Source: Cyclobacterium sp. SYSU L10401
Lineage (GTDB): Bacteria > Bacteroidota > Bacteroidia > Cytophagales > Cyclobacteriaceae
DNA: 64,000 nucleotides
Assembly: GCF_010993705.1 (NCBI RefSeq)
Contig: NZ_WOFO01000008.1
Location: 48,112 to 112,111 of the forward strand
Direction of reading: 5' to 3'
This document shows positions 34,739 through 42,741 of this stretch, one piece after another. The notes beneath the pieces are model-generated. The model did not search any database and was not told where the DNA came from. It saw only the letters and a program-made list of their open reading frames with translations. A program made the position numbers and the translations under genes. Position 1 is the stretch's first letter. The number at the start of each line of letters is the position of its first letter.

Positions 34739-35599
34739 ATGAACACAGTAGGTAATTTTAGCAAAAAGAGCTCCAAGCAGGGGTTGGATTGTTTGTTTAC
34801 ATTATTAGTTATTGTTTTTGTATCCCTGCTTCCTTTAAAAGCCCTGGCGCAGGATCCCGGGGATGGATCTTCGTTTTCCGCAAGTCTCCTCAATATCGAA
34901 GCCCCGGTCAATGAAACCTTCCGCTACCAGGCCACCCTGAAAAATAGTTCTGCACAAGCCCAAAAATACGAACTAAGGGCAGAGGGTCCTGACGGCTGGA
35001 GGGTCGCCTTCAAGGCCAGGGGCAGTCAGGTCACTTCGCTAAACGTAGAGCCTGGGAAAACGGAAAATCTCACCATCGAAATTCGACCGGCCTATGGGGC
35101 AGAACCATCTAAATATGTTCTCCCCGTTCATGCCGAAGCGGATAATAAGAAACTTTCTCTTGAGCTGGAAGCGGTGGTGGAAGGATCCTATGAACTGGAA
35201 CTTACCACTCCTACGGGGCGCCTGAGTGGTGAAATAACCGAAGGAGAAAAGGCCGAAATCCTCCTCCAGGTCAAAAACACCGGTTCGCTTGCCCTGAATG
35301 AAATTACCTTTTCTTCACAGAACCCACCCAATTGGCAGGCCACCTTTTCTCCTTCCGAAATCCAGCAGCTGGATCCCGGAAAGAGCGTGGATGTGATTGC
35401 AACCCTATCCGTCCCCGATAAAACCCTGGCAGGGGATTATGTCAGTAAGTTTACTGCCAAGAATGCCTCAAGTACCAGTACCGCTACCTACAGAATGACG
35501 GTCAAAACCTCCATGTTGTCAGGCTGGGTGGGTATACTGGTGATTTTGCTGGCGATCGGTTTCGTTTTTTACCTCATCCGAAAATTTGGTAGAAGATAA
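34739..35599 (+). CDS. NEW3-domain membrane-anchored protein (partner of ABC transporter)
   Basis: 286 aa. A signal peptide ends near residue 39 (LPLKALAQDPG). Two consecutive Ig-like NEW3 domains follow (about 45-140 and 145-255), with the typical YELRAEGPDGWRVAF / LNVEPGKTENLTIEIRPA and NWQATFSPSEIQQLDPGKSV pattern. A C-terminal transmembrane helix (VGILVILLAIGFVFYLI) anchors it with most of the protein outside the inner membrane. It is first in a three-gene unit with an ABC ATPase (8 bp on) and permease, so it is probably an extracytoplasmic accessory of that transporter. Its substrate is unknown. Confidence 0.82.
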   Translation: MNTVGNFSKKSSKQGLDCLFTLLVIVFVSLLPLKALAQDPGDGSSFSASLLNIEAPVNETFRYQATLKNSSAQAQKYELRAEGPDGWRVAFKARGSQVTSLNVEPGKTENLTIEIRPAYGAEPSKYVLPVHAEADNKKLSLELEAVVEGSYELELTTPTGRLSGEITEGEKAEILLQVKNTGSLALNEITFSSQNPPNWQATFSPSEIQQLDPGKSVDVIATLSVPDKTLAGDYVSKFTAKNASSTSTATYRMTVKTSMLSGWVGILVILLAIGFVFYLIRKFGRR

Positions 35600-35607
35600 T
35601 CAACGTT

Positions 35608-36555
35608 ATGACTAACCCAATCATAGAGTTGAAGCGCCTGACAAAGACGTATGGCGGCTTCAAAGCAGTGAATGAATTGGATCTTACGGTAAACAAGGGC
35701 GAGATATTTGGATTACTGGGTCCCAATGGAGCCGGAAAGACGACGACCATCCTTATGATGATGGGGCTGACGGAGCCCAGTTCCGGCACGGCGCATGTTT
35801 GCGGATTTAATGCCACCAAGGATCCCCTATCTGTCAAGCGGCTTGTAGGGTATATGCCGGATAGTGTCGGCTTTTACGATACAATGACGGCCCTCGAAAA
35901 CCTGATGTACGTGGGAGAACTGAATGGAATCCCAGGTTCCGAAGTGGAGGGCCGAGCCCTTGCTACCCTGGATTTGGTAGGGCTGTCCGGAGATGCCATC
36001 CACAAAAAGACAGGGGCCTATTCCAGGGGAATGAAGCAGCGCCTGGGCCTGGCAGAAGTGCTGATCAAAGATCCGGAGGTCATTATTTTGGATGAACCCA
36101 CCTTGGGAATCGATCCAAGCGGGGTGAAGGAATTCCTGACGCTCATTTTGCGCCTGAGCCGTGAGAAGGGGCTTACTGTATTGCTTTCGTCCCACCACCT
36201 CCATCAGGTGCAGCAGGTTTGTGACCGGGTAGGCATCTTTGTCAAGGGAGAACTGCTGGCTGAAGGCACCATCGATACGCTTTCAAACCGGATTTTTGCT
36301 GAAAAATCGTACGAGGTCCATGTCAGCCTGGCAAATGTCGTCGACCTTCCCTGGAAGGATGAGGCGGAGATGCTTCAACTGGAGGCTGTTCAAAGTGTCA
36401 GGGTACAAGATCAACTTATCGGGATAACGAGCAGTAAAGACCTGACCCCCGATATCGTTCGGTTCTTTGTTCACAAAGGCTATGAGGTTTCCGGTGTCCA
36501 AAAGAAGGAGTATGGATTGGAGGAAATTTACGAAAGGTATTTTGAGAGAAATTAA
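35608..36555 (+). CDS. ABC transporter ATP-binding protein, CcmA/NosF type
   Basis: 315 aa. Walker A GLLGPNGAGKTTTI is at about 35-48, signature YSRGMKQRLGLAEVL, Walker B VIILDEPTLGIDPSG and switch His in LLSSHHLHQVQQV. A ~90-residue C-terminal extension after the ATPase core is typical of ABC-2 exporters such as NosF, DrrA and CcmA. Paired with the ABC-2-like permease 18 bp downstream and the NEW3 protein upstream. NosF-like function in copper-enzyme assembly is possible, but no nos genes are here. Confidence 0.9.
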   Translation: MTNPIIELKRLTKTYGGFKAVNELDLTVNKGEIFGLLGPNGAGKTTTILMMMGLTEPSSGTAHVCGFNATKDPLSVKRLVGYMPDSVGFYDTMTALENLMYVGELNGIPGSEVEGRALATLDLVGLSGDAIHKKTGAYSRGMKQRLGLAEVLIKDPEVIILDEPTLGIDPSGVKEFLTLILRLSREKGLTVLLSSHHLHQVQQVCDRVGIFVKGELLAEGTIDTLSNRIFAEKSYEVHVSLANVVDLPWKDEAEMLQLEAVQSVRVQDQLIGITSSKDLTPDIVRFFVHKGYEVSGVQKKEYGLEEIYERYFERN

Positions 36556-36572
36556 ACTTAAAATAGCAGTCA

Positions 36573-37565
36573 ATGAAAGCAATCAGGGATCTATTTGAAA
36601 GTCATTCTTCTACATCTACAGAAACTCGTCCCCATCCCTTTTGGGTGATGGTACGAAAAGAAATAGCCGGTCATATTCGTAGCTGGCGGTTTTTGGTACT
36701 GCTGCTGCTCATTCTCCTGACATTCTGGGGCAGCATATCGGTGGCTCTGGGTAATATCCGCGAGGTGGTGAACAATGTAAAGGACCCGGACCGGTTTTTC
36801 CTGTACCTGAAGTTGCTTACCACCACCGAAGGCACCCTGCCACCGTTCCATGTGTTTCTGAATTTCCTCGGCCCCATTGTGGGTATCAGCCTTGGTTTTG
36901 ATGCGATCAACTCCGAGCAGCAAAATGGAACCTTGACACGCATCATGGCGCAGCCCGTGTACCGGGATAATTTGCTCTTGTCGAAATTTGTCAGTGCGGT
37001 GACACTGGTTGGGAGCTTATTGTTGACGCTCTCGCTACTGATGATCGGTGGGGGCATCCTGATCACCGGTGTGCTCATCGAAGCAGAGGAGGTGTTTCGA
37101 ATCGTTGGTTTTACGATCCTTTGCACGGTTTATGTGGGATTTTGGCTGGGGCTTTCCATTTTATTGTCGATCATTTTCAAACAGGCTTCCACCTCCGCAC
37201 TGACAGCGATCGGTATTTGGCTGTTTTTTACCGTATTCTACCAAATCATCATCGACTTGATTGTTCCGGCCGCCAATGAATTTTCAGAAACGGATGTGAT
37301 CCGTTACAACCGGCAGGTTTTAAATCTGTTGCGCCTCTCGCCCAGTCAGCTTTTTACCGATGCGACCACCACCTTGTTGATGCCTTCGGTAAGGAGCCTG
37401 GGGCCGATTACGATGGAACAGATGGCCGGTGCCATCCCTTCACCGCTTCCGTTGCGGGACAGTCTGATGATCGTATGGCCGCAGCTCAGTGGACTGATCG
37501 CTGCTACTACGATGTGCTTTGCAGCTTCGTATTACCTGTTTATGCGAAGGGAAATAAGGGGGTAG
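36573..37565 (+). CDS. ABC-2-type permease, NosY-like
   Basis: 330 aa. A cytoplasmic N-terminal stretch of about 45 residues precedes a first helix (FLVLLLLILLTFWGSISVAL). A large extracytoplasmic segment is followed by GISLGFDAINSEQQNGTLTR, the hallmark of NosY/ABC-2 permeases (E-x3-GT-x2). Five more helices follow. It completes the NEW3-ATPase-permease unit. Ends before an intergenic repeat region; a C/G-rich hairpin with a T-run lies about 270 bp downstream. Confidence 0.88.
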   Translation: MKAIRDLFESHSSTSTETRPHPFWVMVRKEIAGHIRSWRFLVLLLLILLTFWGSISVALGNIREVVNNVKDPDRFFLYLKLLTTTEGTLPPFHVFLNFLGPIVGISLGFDAINSEQQNGTLTRIMAQPVYRDNLLLSKFVSAVTLVGSLLLTLSLLMIGGGILITGVLIEAEEVFRIVGFTILCTVYVGFWLGLSILLSIIFKQASTSALTAIGIWLFFTVFYQIIIDLIVPAANEFSETDVIRYNRQVLNLLRLSPSQLFTDATTTLLMPSVRSLGPITMEQMAGAIPSPLPLRDSLMIVWPQLSGLIAATTMCFAASYYLFMRREIRG

Positions 37566-37599
37566 GTTAGTGCAAAAGCCGCGGGTGAACAGGATTTGA

Positions 37600-38080
37600 G
37601 ATTATGAAACAGTGTCTTTCAGCGGATTATTAATTCCCTTTCGCTGAACCATGGAATTACAAATTCCGGGGGAGCGGGTTGGAGAGAACACTAAGCAACT
37701 ACAAGCAAAAAGGTTTTTTGGAGAATGGTAATTTGTAAAGATCATGCGGGCATTTCAAATGCCTCAGGTAGGGTGATACCCTGGCATGGAAGGTGTCAAT
37801 CAGGAGCGCAGACATAAAAGCCGACATGAGCGAAATCCCCCTTTAAAGGGGTCAGGGGGATTTTTTCAAGTCATTGTTAATTGGATGCATTATTCCTTGT
37901 GTTTTTGAGATTTGAAATCCCGAACCCAGAGATGATCAGGAATGGGCATGCTGATAACGAAGCTTTCCGGGGATTGCAAATCCCCTTTATCTGAACCAAG
38001 GAATTACAAATTCCGAGGAGCTCCGCTGTTCGACATTTGCAATGTCGAACTCCAGATATCCAGGATTTGCAATCCTGTTT
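37600..38080. repeat. Scattered REP-like hairpins and a C/G-rich hairpin
   Basis: Members of the window-wide hairpin family: GGAATT-ACA-AATTCC (near 37652 and 38004), GGGGATT-GCA-AATCCCC (near 37970), CGACATT-TGC-AATGTCG (near 38031) and CAGGATT-TGC-AATCCTG (near 38061). A second type, AAATCCCCCT...AGGGGGATTT with inner CCCCTTTAAAGGGG, lies at 37834-37867 and ends in a T-run, so it could also terminate transcription. No gene is visible between 37566 and 38101. Confidence 0.75.
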
Positions 38081-38101
38081 TTGTGACCAAAATTCAATTT
38101 T

Positions 38102-38698
38102 TCAAAACCAATACCCCAACCGGTACACCACATTATTAAAGGTGATTTTGTCTTTGGCGTAGTAGCTCCAGTCTTCCGGACGATTCGGGTCAGGGGAGGG
38201 TTCCCGCGGATTTCCGGTGGTCAGGTGGTATACCTGTCGTTTGTAGGCCAAACTGAGGGTCCAGAAATTGGACCTTTTCGTTTTTAGCCGTAGCCCTATG
38301 CTGCCCTGTCCCATAAAGCCGCCTTCCTGCCAGCGGTGTTCGTTCCACTCGGTGACTACTGTGGGCTCCAGCACGGTGGAGCCGAATCCCAGATCCAAAC
38401 CCCCATAAAGCTGCCAGGTGTCTTCCGGGTTTAAAACCGCCCGCCAACCCATGGCCACGGGCACCACGGACAGGCTGCCGTATTGGTCCAGTCCGGTTAC
38501 AAAGCCAAAAGCATGCTGGTCAGAAAGTTGAAATCCGTTGAAGGTTTGGAAGGTAAAATTGGTCCGGGTGCCAAACTCATCCCTACCGCTGAGTACGCCC
38601 ATTTCCGAATGATGGGTAAAAGGTAAGGCCTGTCCCCAGCTGTTAGAAGGACAGGCCAAATATAGGGTTGCTGCAAAAATGGTATAAATGACCTTCAT
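38102..38698 (-). CDS. Outer-membrane beta-barrel-like protein, function unknown
   Basis: 198 aa. Signal peptide MKVIYTIFAATLYLACPSNS with cleavage near WGQ. The mature sequence alternates in the manner of a small barrel (GWRAVLNPEDTWQLYGGLDLGFGS, SNFWTLSLAYKRQVYHL) and ends in NVVYRLGYWF, a C-terminal aromatic typical of outer-membrane proteins. Its start abuts the stop of the LVIVD-repeat lipoprotein gene upstream (no gap), so the two are cotranscribed. No family name can be given. Confidence 0.7.
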   Translation of the reverse strand: MKVIYTIFAATLYLACPSNSWGQALPFTHHSEMGVLSGRDEFGTRTNFTFQTFNGFQLSDQHAFGFVTGLDQYGSLSVVPVAMGWRAVLNPEDTWQLYGGLDLGFGSTVLEPTVVTEWNEHRWQEGGFMGQGSIGLRLKTKRSNFWTLSLAYKRQVYHLTTGNPREPSPDPNRPEDWSYYAKDKITFNNVVYRLGYWF

Positions 38699-39988
38699 CT
38701 ATCGAAAAGATACACTGATACAGCTTAATTCTTTTAGTTTTTCCGGATCGGAGTAGTCAAATTGACAAACGCCTTCCGGTCCAATAACAATCAGTGATTT
38801 TGGACCCGGTATGATATCAATGGAGGCATAATCCTTTAGATGTTCGATCTGGTTATTGCTAATCTCCAATACGTCTGCCACGTTGAAACTCTTCAATCCG
38901 TGCTCACCTTCTGCAAGGTACAAATAATCTCCGGAAAGACCTAGTCCATGAGGGTTATCCATGGGATAGGATTTGATTAATTTAGGGTTGTAAAGGTCTT
39001 TGATGTCCAGCACGTGTAGCTCGTCGGCACCCAGGCGGCAAAGCGCACCACTTCTCAGGGTAACGAAAGCGTAATCGTCGTTTACCACCACCGGATCGCA
39101 GGAGGTAATGTGCTCGTACACGGCCATCTTCTGGGGCTCAGCCGGGTTACTGGCATCGTAAATGTGCATGCCGGTCATGGAACCGATAAACAATTTTCCT
39201 TTGAAGGGAAAAATGGTCTCTATGCCCCAGCCCAGGTTGATGTTTTTCAGGTACTGGGGGTCGGTTGGTTCTTCCACATTGAATACCCGCAGGTCATAAT
39301 CGTCCACCGTATACAGGTGTCCTCCGAGTAGGGTAAATCGCGCCATGGAACCACCCTGGCCATAACTTTGTCCGCCGCTGCCTCTTCCGGCATCACTGGA
39401 AAAGGCCGCAGATTCCATGGCCATAAAATCCGATCTGAATGCAGGGCGGCCCCAGCTGGACCAGGCCATATTGGGGTCGGTAGAGGTTATCAGCGTGTCT
39501 TTGTAGGTGACGATGGTTCCGGTTTCTTCATTGGAATACAGGTTGGGGAAAACATCTTCTTCCCTATTGACCATTTCGATGTTTTGAGGATCGGAGATGT
39601 CAAAAGCCAGTAAGTCTACATAATTGTCTGCATAAAGTATACTTTGATTGATGGCCAGATCACCTGTTCCGGGAATATTGATAAAATTAAGGTTGCGGGG
39701 ACTGGAAGGATCGGTATTGTCCAGTATATGGATGCCTTTACCGGGTTCGGAAATAAAAAGGTAATCCCCGTAAATATAGATTTTGCCCGGATCATCCAGG
39801 GGTTTGCCCGGTTCGATGATGATGTCGGCTTCCCTGAAGGTATTGACCTGCAAAAAGACGGGCACCTGAGTTTGGTAGGTATAGGTGGTTTCCATTTGGT
39901 CTTCGCAGGAGCTAACTACCAGCAATAGCATCAGGGACAATACCAACTGCATGGTCCACTGGAAAGGTTTCTGTATACTTGTTTTCAT
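38699..39988 (-). CDS. LVIVD-repeat lipoprotein (beta-propeller)
   Basis: 429 aa. Signal with lipobox LLLVVSSCED (Cys28). The mature part contains repeated LVIVD-type blades: YGDYLFISEPGKGIHILDNT, NYVDLLAFDISDPQNIEMV, GKLFIGSMTGMHIYDASNPA and DELHVLDIKDLYNPKLI. Such proteins form propellers on the cell surface; biochemical role not established. Followed with no gap by the small outer-membrane protein, suggesting a surface complex. It lies about 4 kb from the BtuG-like propeller lipoprotein but shares only the fold. Confidence 0.85.
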   Translation of the reverse strand: MKTSIQKPFQWTMQLVLSLMLLLVVSSCEDQMETTYTYQTQVPVFLQVNTFREADIIIEPGKPLDDPGKIYIYGDYLFISEPGKGIHILDNTDPSSPRNLNFINIPGTGDLAINQSILYADNYVDLLAFDISDPQNIEMVNREEDVFPNLYSNEETGTIVTYKDTLITSTDPNMAWSSWGRPAFRSDFMAMESAAFSSDAGRGSGGQSYGQGGSMARFTLLGGHLYTVDDYDLRVFNVEEPTDPQYLKNINLGWGIETIFPFKGKLFIGSMTGMHIYDASNPAEPQKMAVYEHITSCDPVVVNDDYAFVTLRSGALCRLGADELHVLDIKDLYNPKLIKSYPMDNPHGLGLSGDYLYLAEGEHGLKSFNVADVLEISNNQIEHLKDYASIDIIPGPKSLIVIGPEGVCQFDYSDPEKLKELSCISVSFR

Positions 39989-40089
39989 GGCAAAGCGGGA
40001 TAAATGAACACTATTTATTACCAGGACGAAGTGTCAGTCAAAAACGCTACAAGCTCCCCCAAAAAATGTGAAATATTTTTATGCATTGG

Positions 40090-40506
40090 TTACAGGTCCA
40101 GGTTTTTACCCATGTTTCTTTCAAAGTCTTCGAGAAAATGAATGTATTTTTTCGCAATATTTTCGGATAAGGATCCCAGGTAGTCTCCGGGATAAAGGGG
40201 ATTGTATTTGATCCTGCAGATGATCATGTCCAGCCAGCCCTGCCCGTCATCGATAAGGTCTGCATGAAAAGCCTCAACGGTAGCATCCCTGGATCCGGAG
40301 AAGGGGGGCTTTCCCTGCGTTCTGAAATAGGAGGCTATGGTTTCCAATGCCGCATCGTGGGTTTTTTCAAAAAGCTTTACCAGATTGCTCCTGGTATTAT
40401 CGTCCATGCCATGACTTTTTCCCTCCTGGATCAAATCCCTCAAATCATTCAGGTGATTTACAAATTCCGCATAGCAATTCTCGCAGTCCAATTCTACTTT
40501 TTTCAT
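40090..40506 (-). CDS. HI0074/HEPN-like nucleotidyltransferase substrate-binding protein, orphan
   Basis: 138 aa from ATG 40506 (MKKVELDCENC); a longer frame from 40545 is possible. The pattern NLVKLFEKTHDAALETIASY, SGSRDATVEAFHADLI and DDGQGWLDMI matches the HI0074-like family, normally the small partner of an MNT nucleotidyltransferase in toxin-antitoxin pairs. Two deviations are visible: no nucleotidyltransferase gene is adjacent, and the usual R-N-x3-H motif after the Trp-Leu-Asp-Met block reads CRIKYNPLY, lacking both Asn and His. The 167 bp on its upstream side is A/T-rich without a gene. Confidence 0.65.
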   Translation of the reverse strand: MKKVELDCENCYAEFVNHLNDLRDLIQEGKSHGMDDNTRSNLVKLFEKTHDAALETIASYFRTQGKPPFSGSRDATVEAFHADLIDDGQGWLDMIICRIKYNPLYPGDYLGSLSENIAKKYIHFLEDFERNMGKNLDL

Positions 40507-40712
40507 GGATAAGCTGTTTTTAAAGATGTTGATATAATTTACCAAATTACCGGTAAAATTGAAACAATAAACTTAATAATTATTTAGAATCTGCAAACCT
40601 GTCAGGTTTTGATGATTTTCAACCCACAATAATCTTTGGGGAGATTAAACCTGACTGGTTTTTACACCCTCTTAGTCAGTTAAATATGGAATTGTGTTGC
40701 GGATTTCTGAAA

Positions 40713-41288
40713 TTATTTTTTGATGCGGCCGGGGTTTTCATTGACAAAAGATTTCCAGCCACCGCTCCTTCCCCTGGTTTGGAGCCTGCCCTCATGGAAA
40801 TGGTGGCAAAGGGCTACGGCCAATGCATCGGTGGCATCCAATAGCAAGGGGATTTCTTTGATGTTTAGCAGCGTTTTGAGCATCTCAGCTACCTGCTCCT
40901 TAGAAGCGTTGCCATTGCCGGTTACCGATTGTTTTACCTTCTTGGGGGAATATTCCGTGATGGCAATTTCCTTTGCCAGTGCCGCTGCCATGGCCACCCC
41001 CTGGGCCCTTCCCAGTTTGAGCATGGACTGTACGTTCTGACCAAAGAATGGGGCTTCCAAGGCTACAGCATCTGGAGCAAACTCCTCCAGAATCTGGCTT
41101 ATTTTTTCAAAAATCTTTTTCAGCTTCAGTGCGTGATCACTGTATTTTTTCAGGTGGATCACCCCAAACTGCAGCAGGGAATATTTGCTGCCCTTTACCA
41201 AAATCAAACCAAATCCCATAACGTTCGTTCCGGGATCTATCCCCAGAATGATTTTTTCTTTTGTTTGAATTTTCGGTTCTTTATCCAT
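40713..41288 (-). CDS. ruvC: Crossover junction endodeoxyribonuclease RuvC
   Basis: 191 aa. First catalytic Asp18 is in [16 protein letters not shown]. The second acidic residue is in [21 protein letters not shown], and the C-terminal pair is in [15 protein letters not shown]. RuvC cleaves Holliday junctions resolved with RuvAB. The upstream divergent glycosyltransferase starts 36 bp away. ruvA and ruvB are not in the window, as is common in Bacteroidetes. A basic C-terminal tail ([18 protein letters not shown]) extends slightly beyond E. coli RuvC. Confidence 0.95.
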   Translation of the reverse strand: MDKEPKIQTKEKIILGIDPGTNVMGFGLILVKGSKYSLLQFGVIHLKKYSDHALKLKKIFEKISQILEEFAPDAVALEAPFFGQNVQSMLKLGRAQGVAMAAALAKEIAITEYSPKKVKQSVTGNGNASKEQVAEMLKTLLNIKEIPLLLDATDALAVALCHHFHEGRLQTRGRSGGWKSFVNENPGRIKK

Positions 41289-41323
41289 TGGTGCAATTTA
41301 CCACAAATCCTGCAAAGCGCGAT

Positions 41324-42445
41324 ATGGTTCTTCTGATTGCTTGGGTATACTTTTTAGTTTTAGGTGCTTACCTGGCCATTTTGTTGCTCCTCGGGCAAGA
41401 ATGGAAAAATATTCCCACCGGCCAATACCCGGTCGTATCCCCGAGGCTGCCCGTTACTGTATTATTGCCCTTTAGGAATGAGGCGAAGCATATGGTCGAT
41501 TTATTGCCTCATTTACTCCTTCAGCTTCCTGCGGATGTCCCTCTTATTCTCATTGATGACCACAGTGAAGATGATGGTGGCCGGATAGTCACCAGTTTTA
41601 TCCTAACCCATCAGCTAAAACACTGGCAATACCTAAAAAGTGAAGGCATGGGAAAAAAAGCCGCTCTGAGTACCGGGATTAGGGCCGCTTCCACCGAAAT
41701 CCTATTGACTACCGATGCGGATGTACAACTTCCTGAGGGCTGGGTGGATAAAATGACGGACCCTTTCAACCTACCCAACGTACAAATGGTGGCCGGACCG
41801 GTGATATCGGGCGGAGGTTCCGGTTTATTTGCCAGGTTCCAGCAGATCGAATGGGCCAGTATCATTTTGTTGACGGGCATTTCCTTTCACCGGAAAAATC
41901 CATTGATGTGCAGCGGGGCAAACCTGGCCTTCCGAAGGGAGGCATTTTTTAAAGTAAATGGCTATGAGGGGAATGCGCACCTGCTATCCGGTGACGATGA
42001 GTTTTTGATGAAAAAATTCAATCAAACCTTTGGTGCAGCGGCTTTGGTGTACCTTCCTGAACTTTCTGCCTTGGTAGAAACCCTTCCTCTGGAAAATCCC
42101 AGGGCCTGGATCCGGCAAAGGAGCAGGTGGGCCAGCAAGTGGAATGCGCATCAGGGGAACGCCCATTGGCTAAGCGCAGGCGGACTGGCCCTGATCTCCT
42201 TGTGTCAGGTATTTTCTTTGTTTGTGGCCCTGATTTCCTGGGATTTTTTTTGCCTGGTGCTACTCTTCTGGATAGGGAAATTGGTGGTGGAAAGGGCCGT
42301 TTTGGCTCAGGTTTTACATCGGTTCGACAAAAAGGCGAAGCTTGTCGATTACCTCCTTTCCGGTTGGCTGTACCCCCTTCTGGTCCTGGCAGCCCTTCCT
42401 TTGGCGATTTCAGGAAAATATTCCTGGAAAGGAAGGAAAAACTAA
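41324..42445 (+). CDS. Family 2 glycosyltransferase, membrane-bound
   Basis: 373 aa from ATG 41324; the open frame extends back into ruvC to 41261 but only this start gives an N-terminal helix (VLLIAWVYFLVLGAYLAILL). GT-A motifs: LIDDHSEDDGG, TTDADVQLPEGW (D-x-D), and the processive-type QRSRW after GDDEFLMKKF. Two or three C-terminal helices follow. It is first of five codirectional genes (small protein, PP2C phosphatase, deacetylase, second GT2). The product is probably an envelope glycan or glycolipid; donor unknown. Confidence 0.88.
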   Translation: MVLLIAWVYFLVLGAYLAILLLLGQEWKNIPTGQYPVVSPRLPVTVLLPFRNEAKHMVDLLPHLLLQLPADVPLILIDDHSEDDGGRIVTSFILTHQLKHWQYLKSEGMGKKAALSTGIRAASTEILLTTDADVQLPEGWVDKMTDPFNLPNVQMVAGPVISGGGSGLFARFQQIEWASIILLTGISFHRKNPLMCSGANLAFRREAFFKVNGYEGNAHLLSGDDEFLMKKFNQTFGAAALVYLPELSALVETLPLENPRAWIRQRSRWASKWNAHQGNAHWLSAGGLALISLCQVFSLFVALISWDFFCLVLLFWIGKLVVERAVLAQVLHRFDKKAKLVDYLLSGWLYPLLVLAALPLAISGKYSWKGRKN

Positions 42446-42488
42446 TCTATCCCTTATTTTTGTCATTCCACCTAACCCATGGGCTGAA

Positions 42489-42740
42489 ATGACTGATGAT
42501 GAATTTGACTTGTTGGATGAATTGTATTTTCTGCAACCCTATGCTTACCTTCAGGACAGTTTAAGTTGGGAGGATGAAAGACTGCTCCTCAATCTGGAAG
42601 CATTATATAAGAAAGGCTGGATAAAATGTTATGCAGGGCCCGAGGAAGAGCTTTTTGACGATCCCCCTATACAGAACATAGGCAGGGAGCTCTATTACCT
42701 GGCCACAAAGAAAGGCCTTCTTCAACACAATACACGTTAA
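42489..42740 (+). CDS. Small acidic protein, function unknown
   Basis: 83 aa, ATG 42489 (MTDDEFDLLDELYFLQPYAY). A longer in-frame start at 42342 would overlap the glycosyltransferase gene and is unlikely. It reads as a helical, winged-helix-like small domain (DERLLLNLEALYKKGWIKCY, NIGRELYYLATKKGLLQHN), but I do not recognise a family. It lies 1 bp before the PP2C phosphatase gene, so the two are surely cotranscribed and may interact. Confidence 0.7.
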   Translation: MTDDEFDLLDELYFLQPYAYLQDSLSWEDERLLLNLEALYKKGWIKCYAGPEEELFDDPPIQNIGRELYYLATKKGLLQHNTR

Positions 42741-42741
42741 A

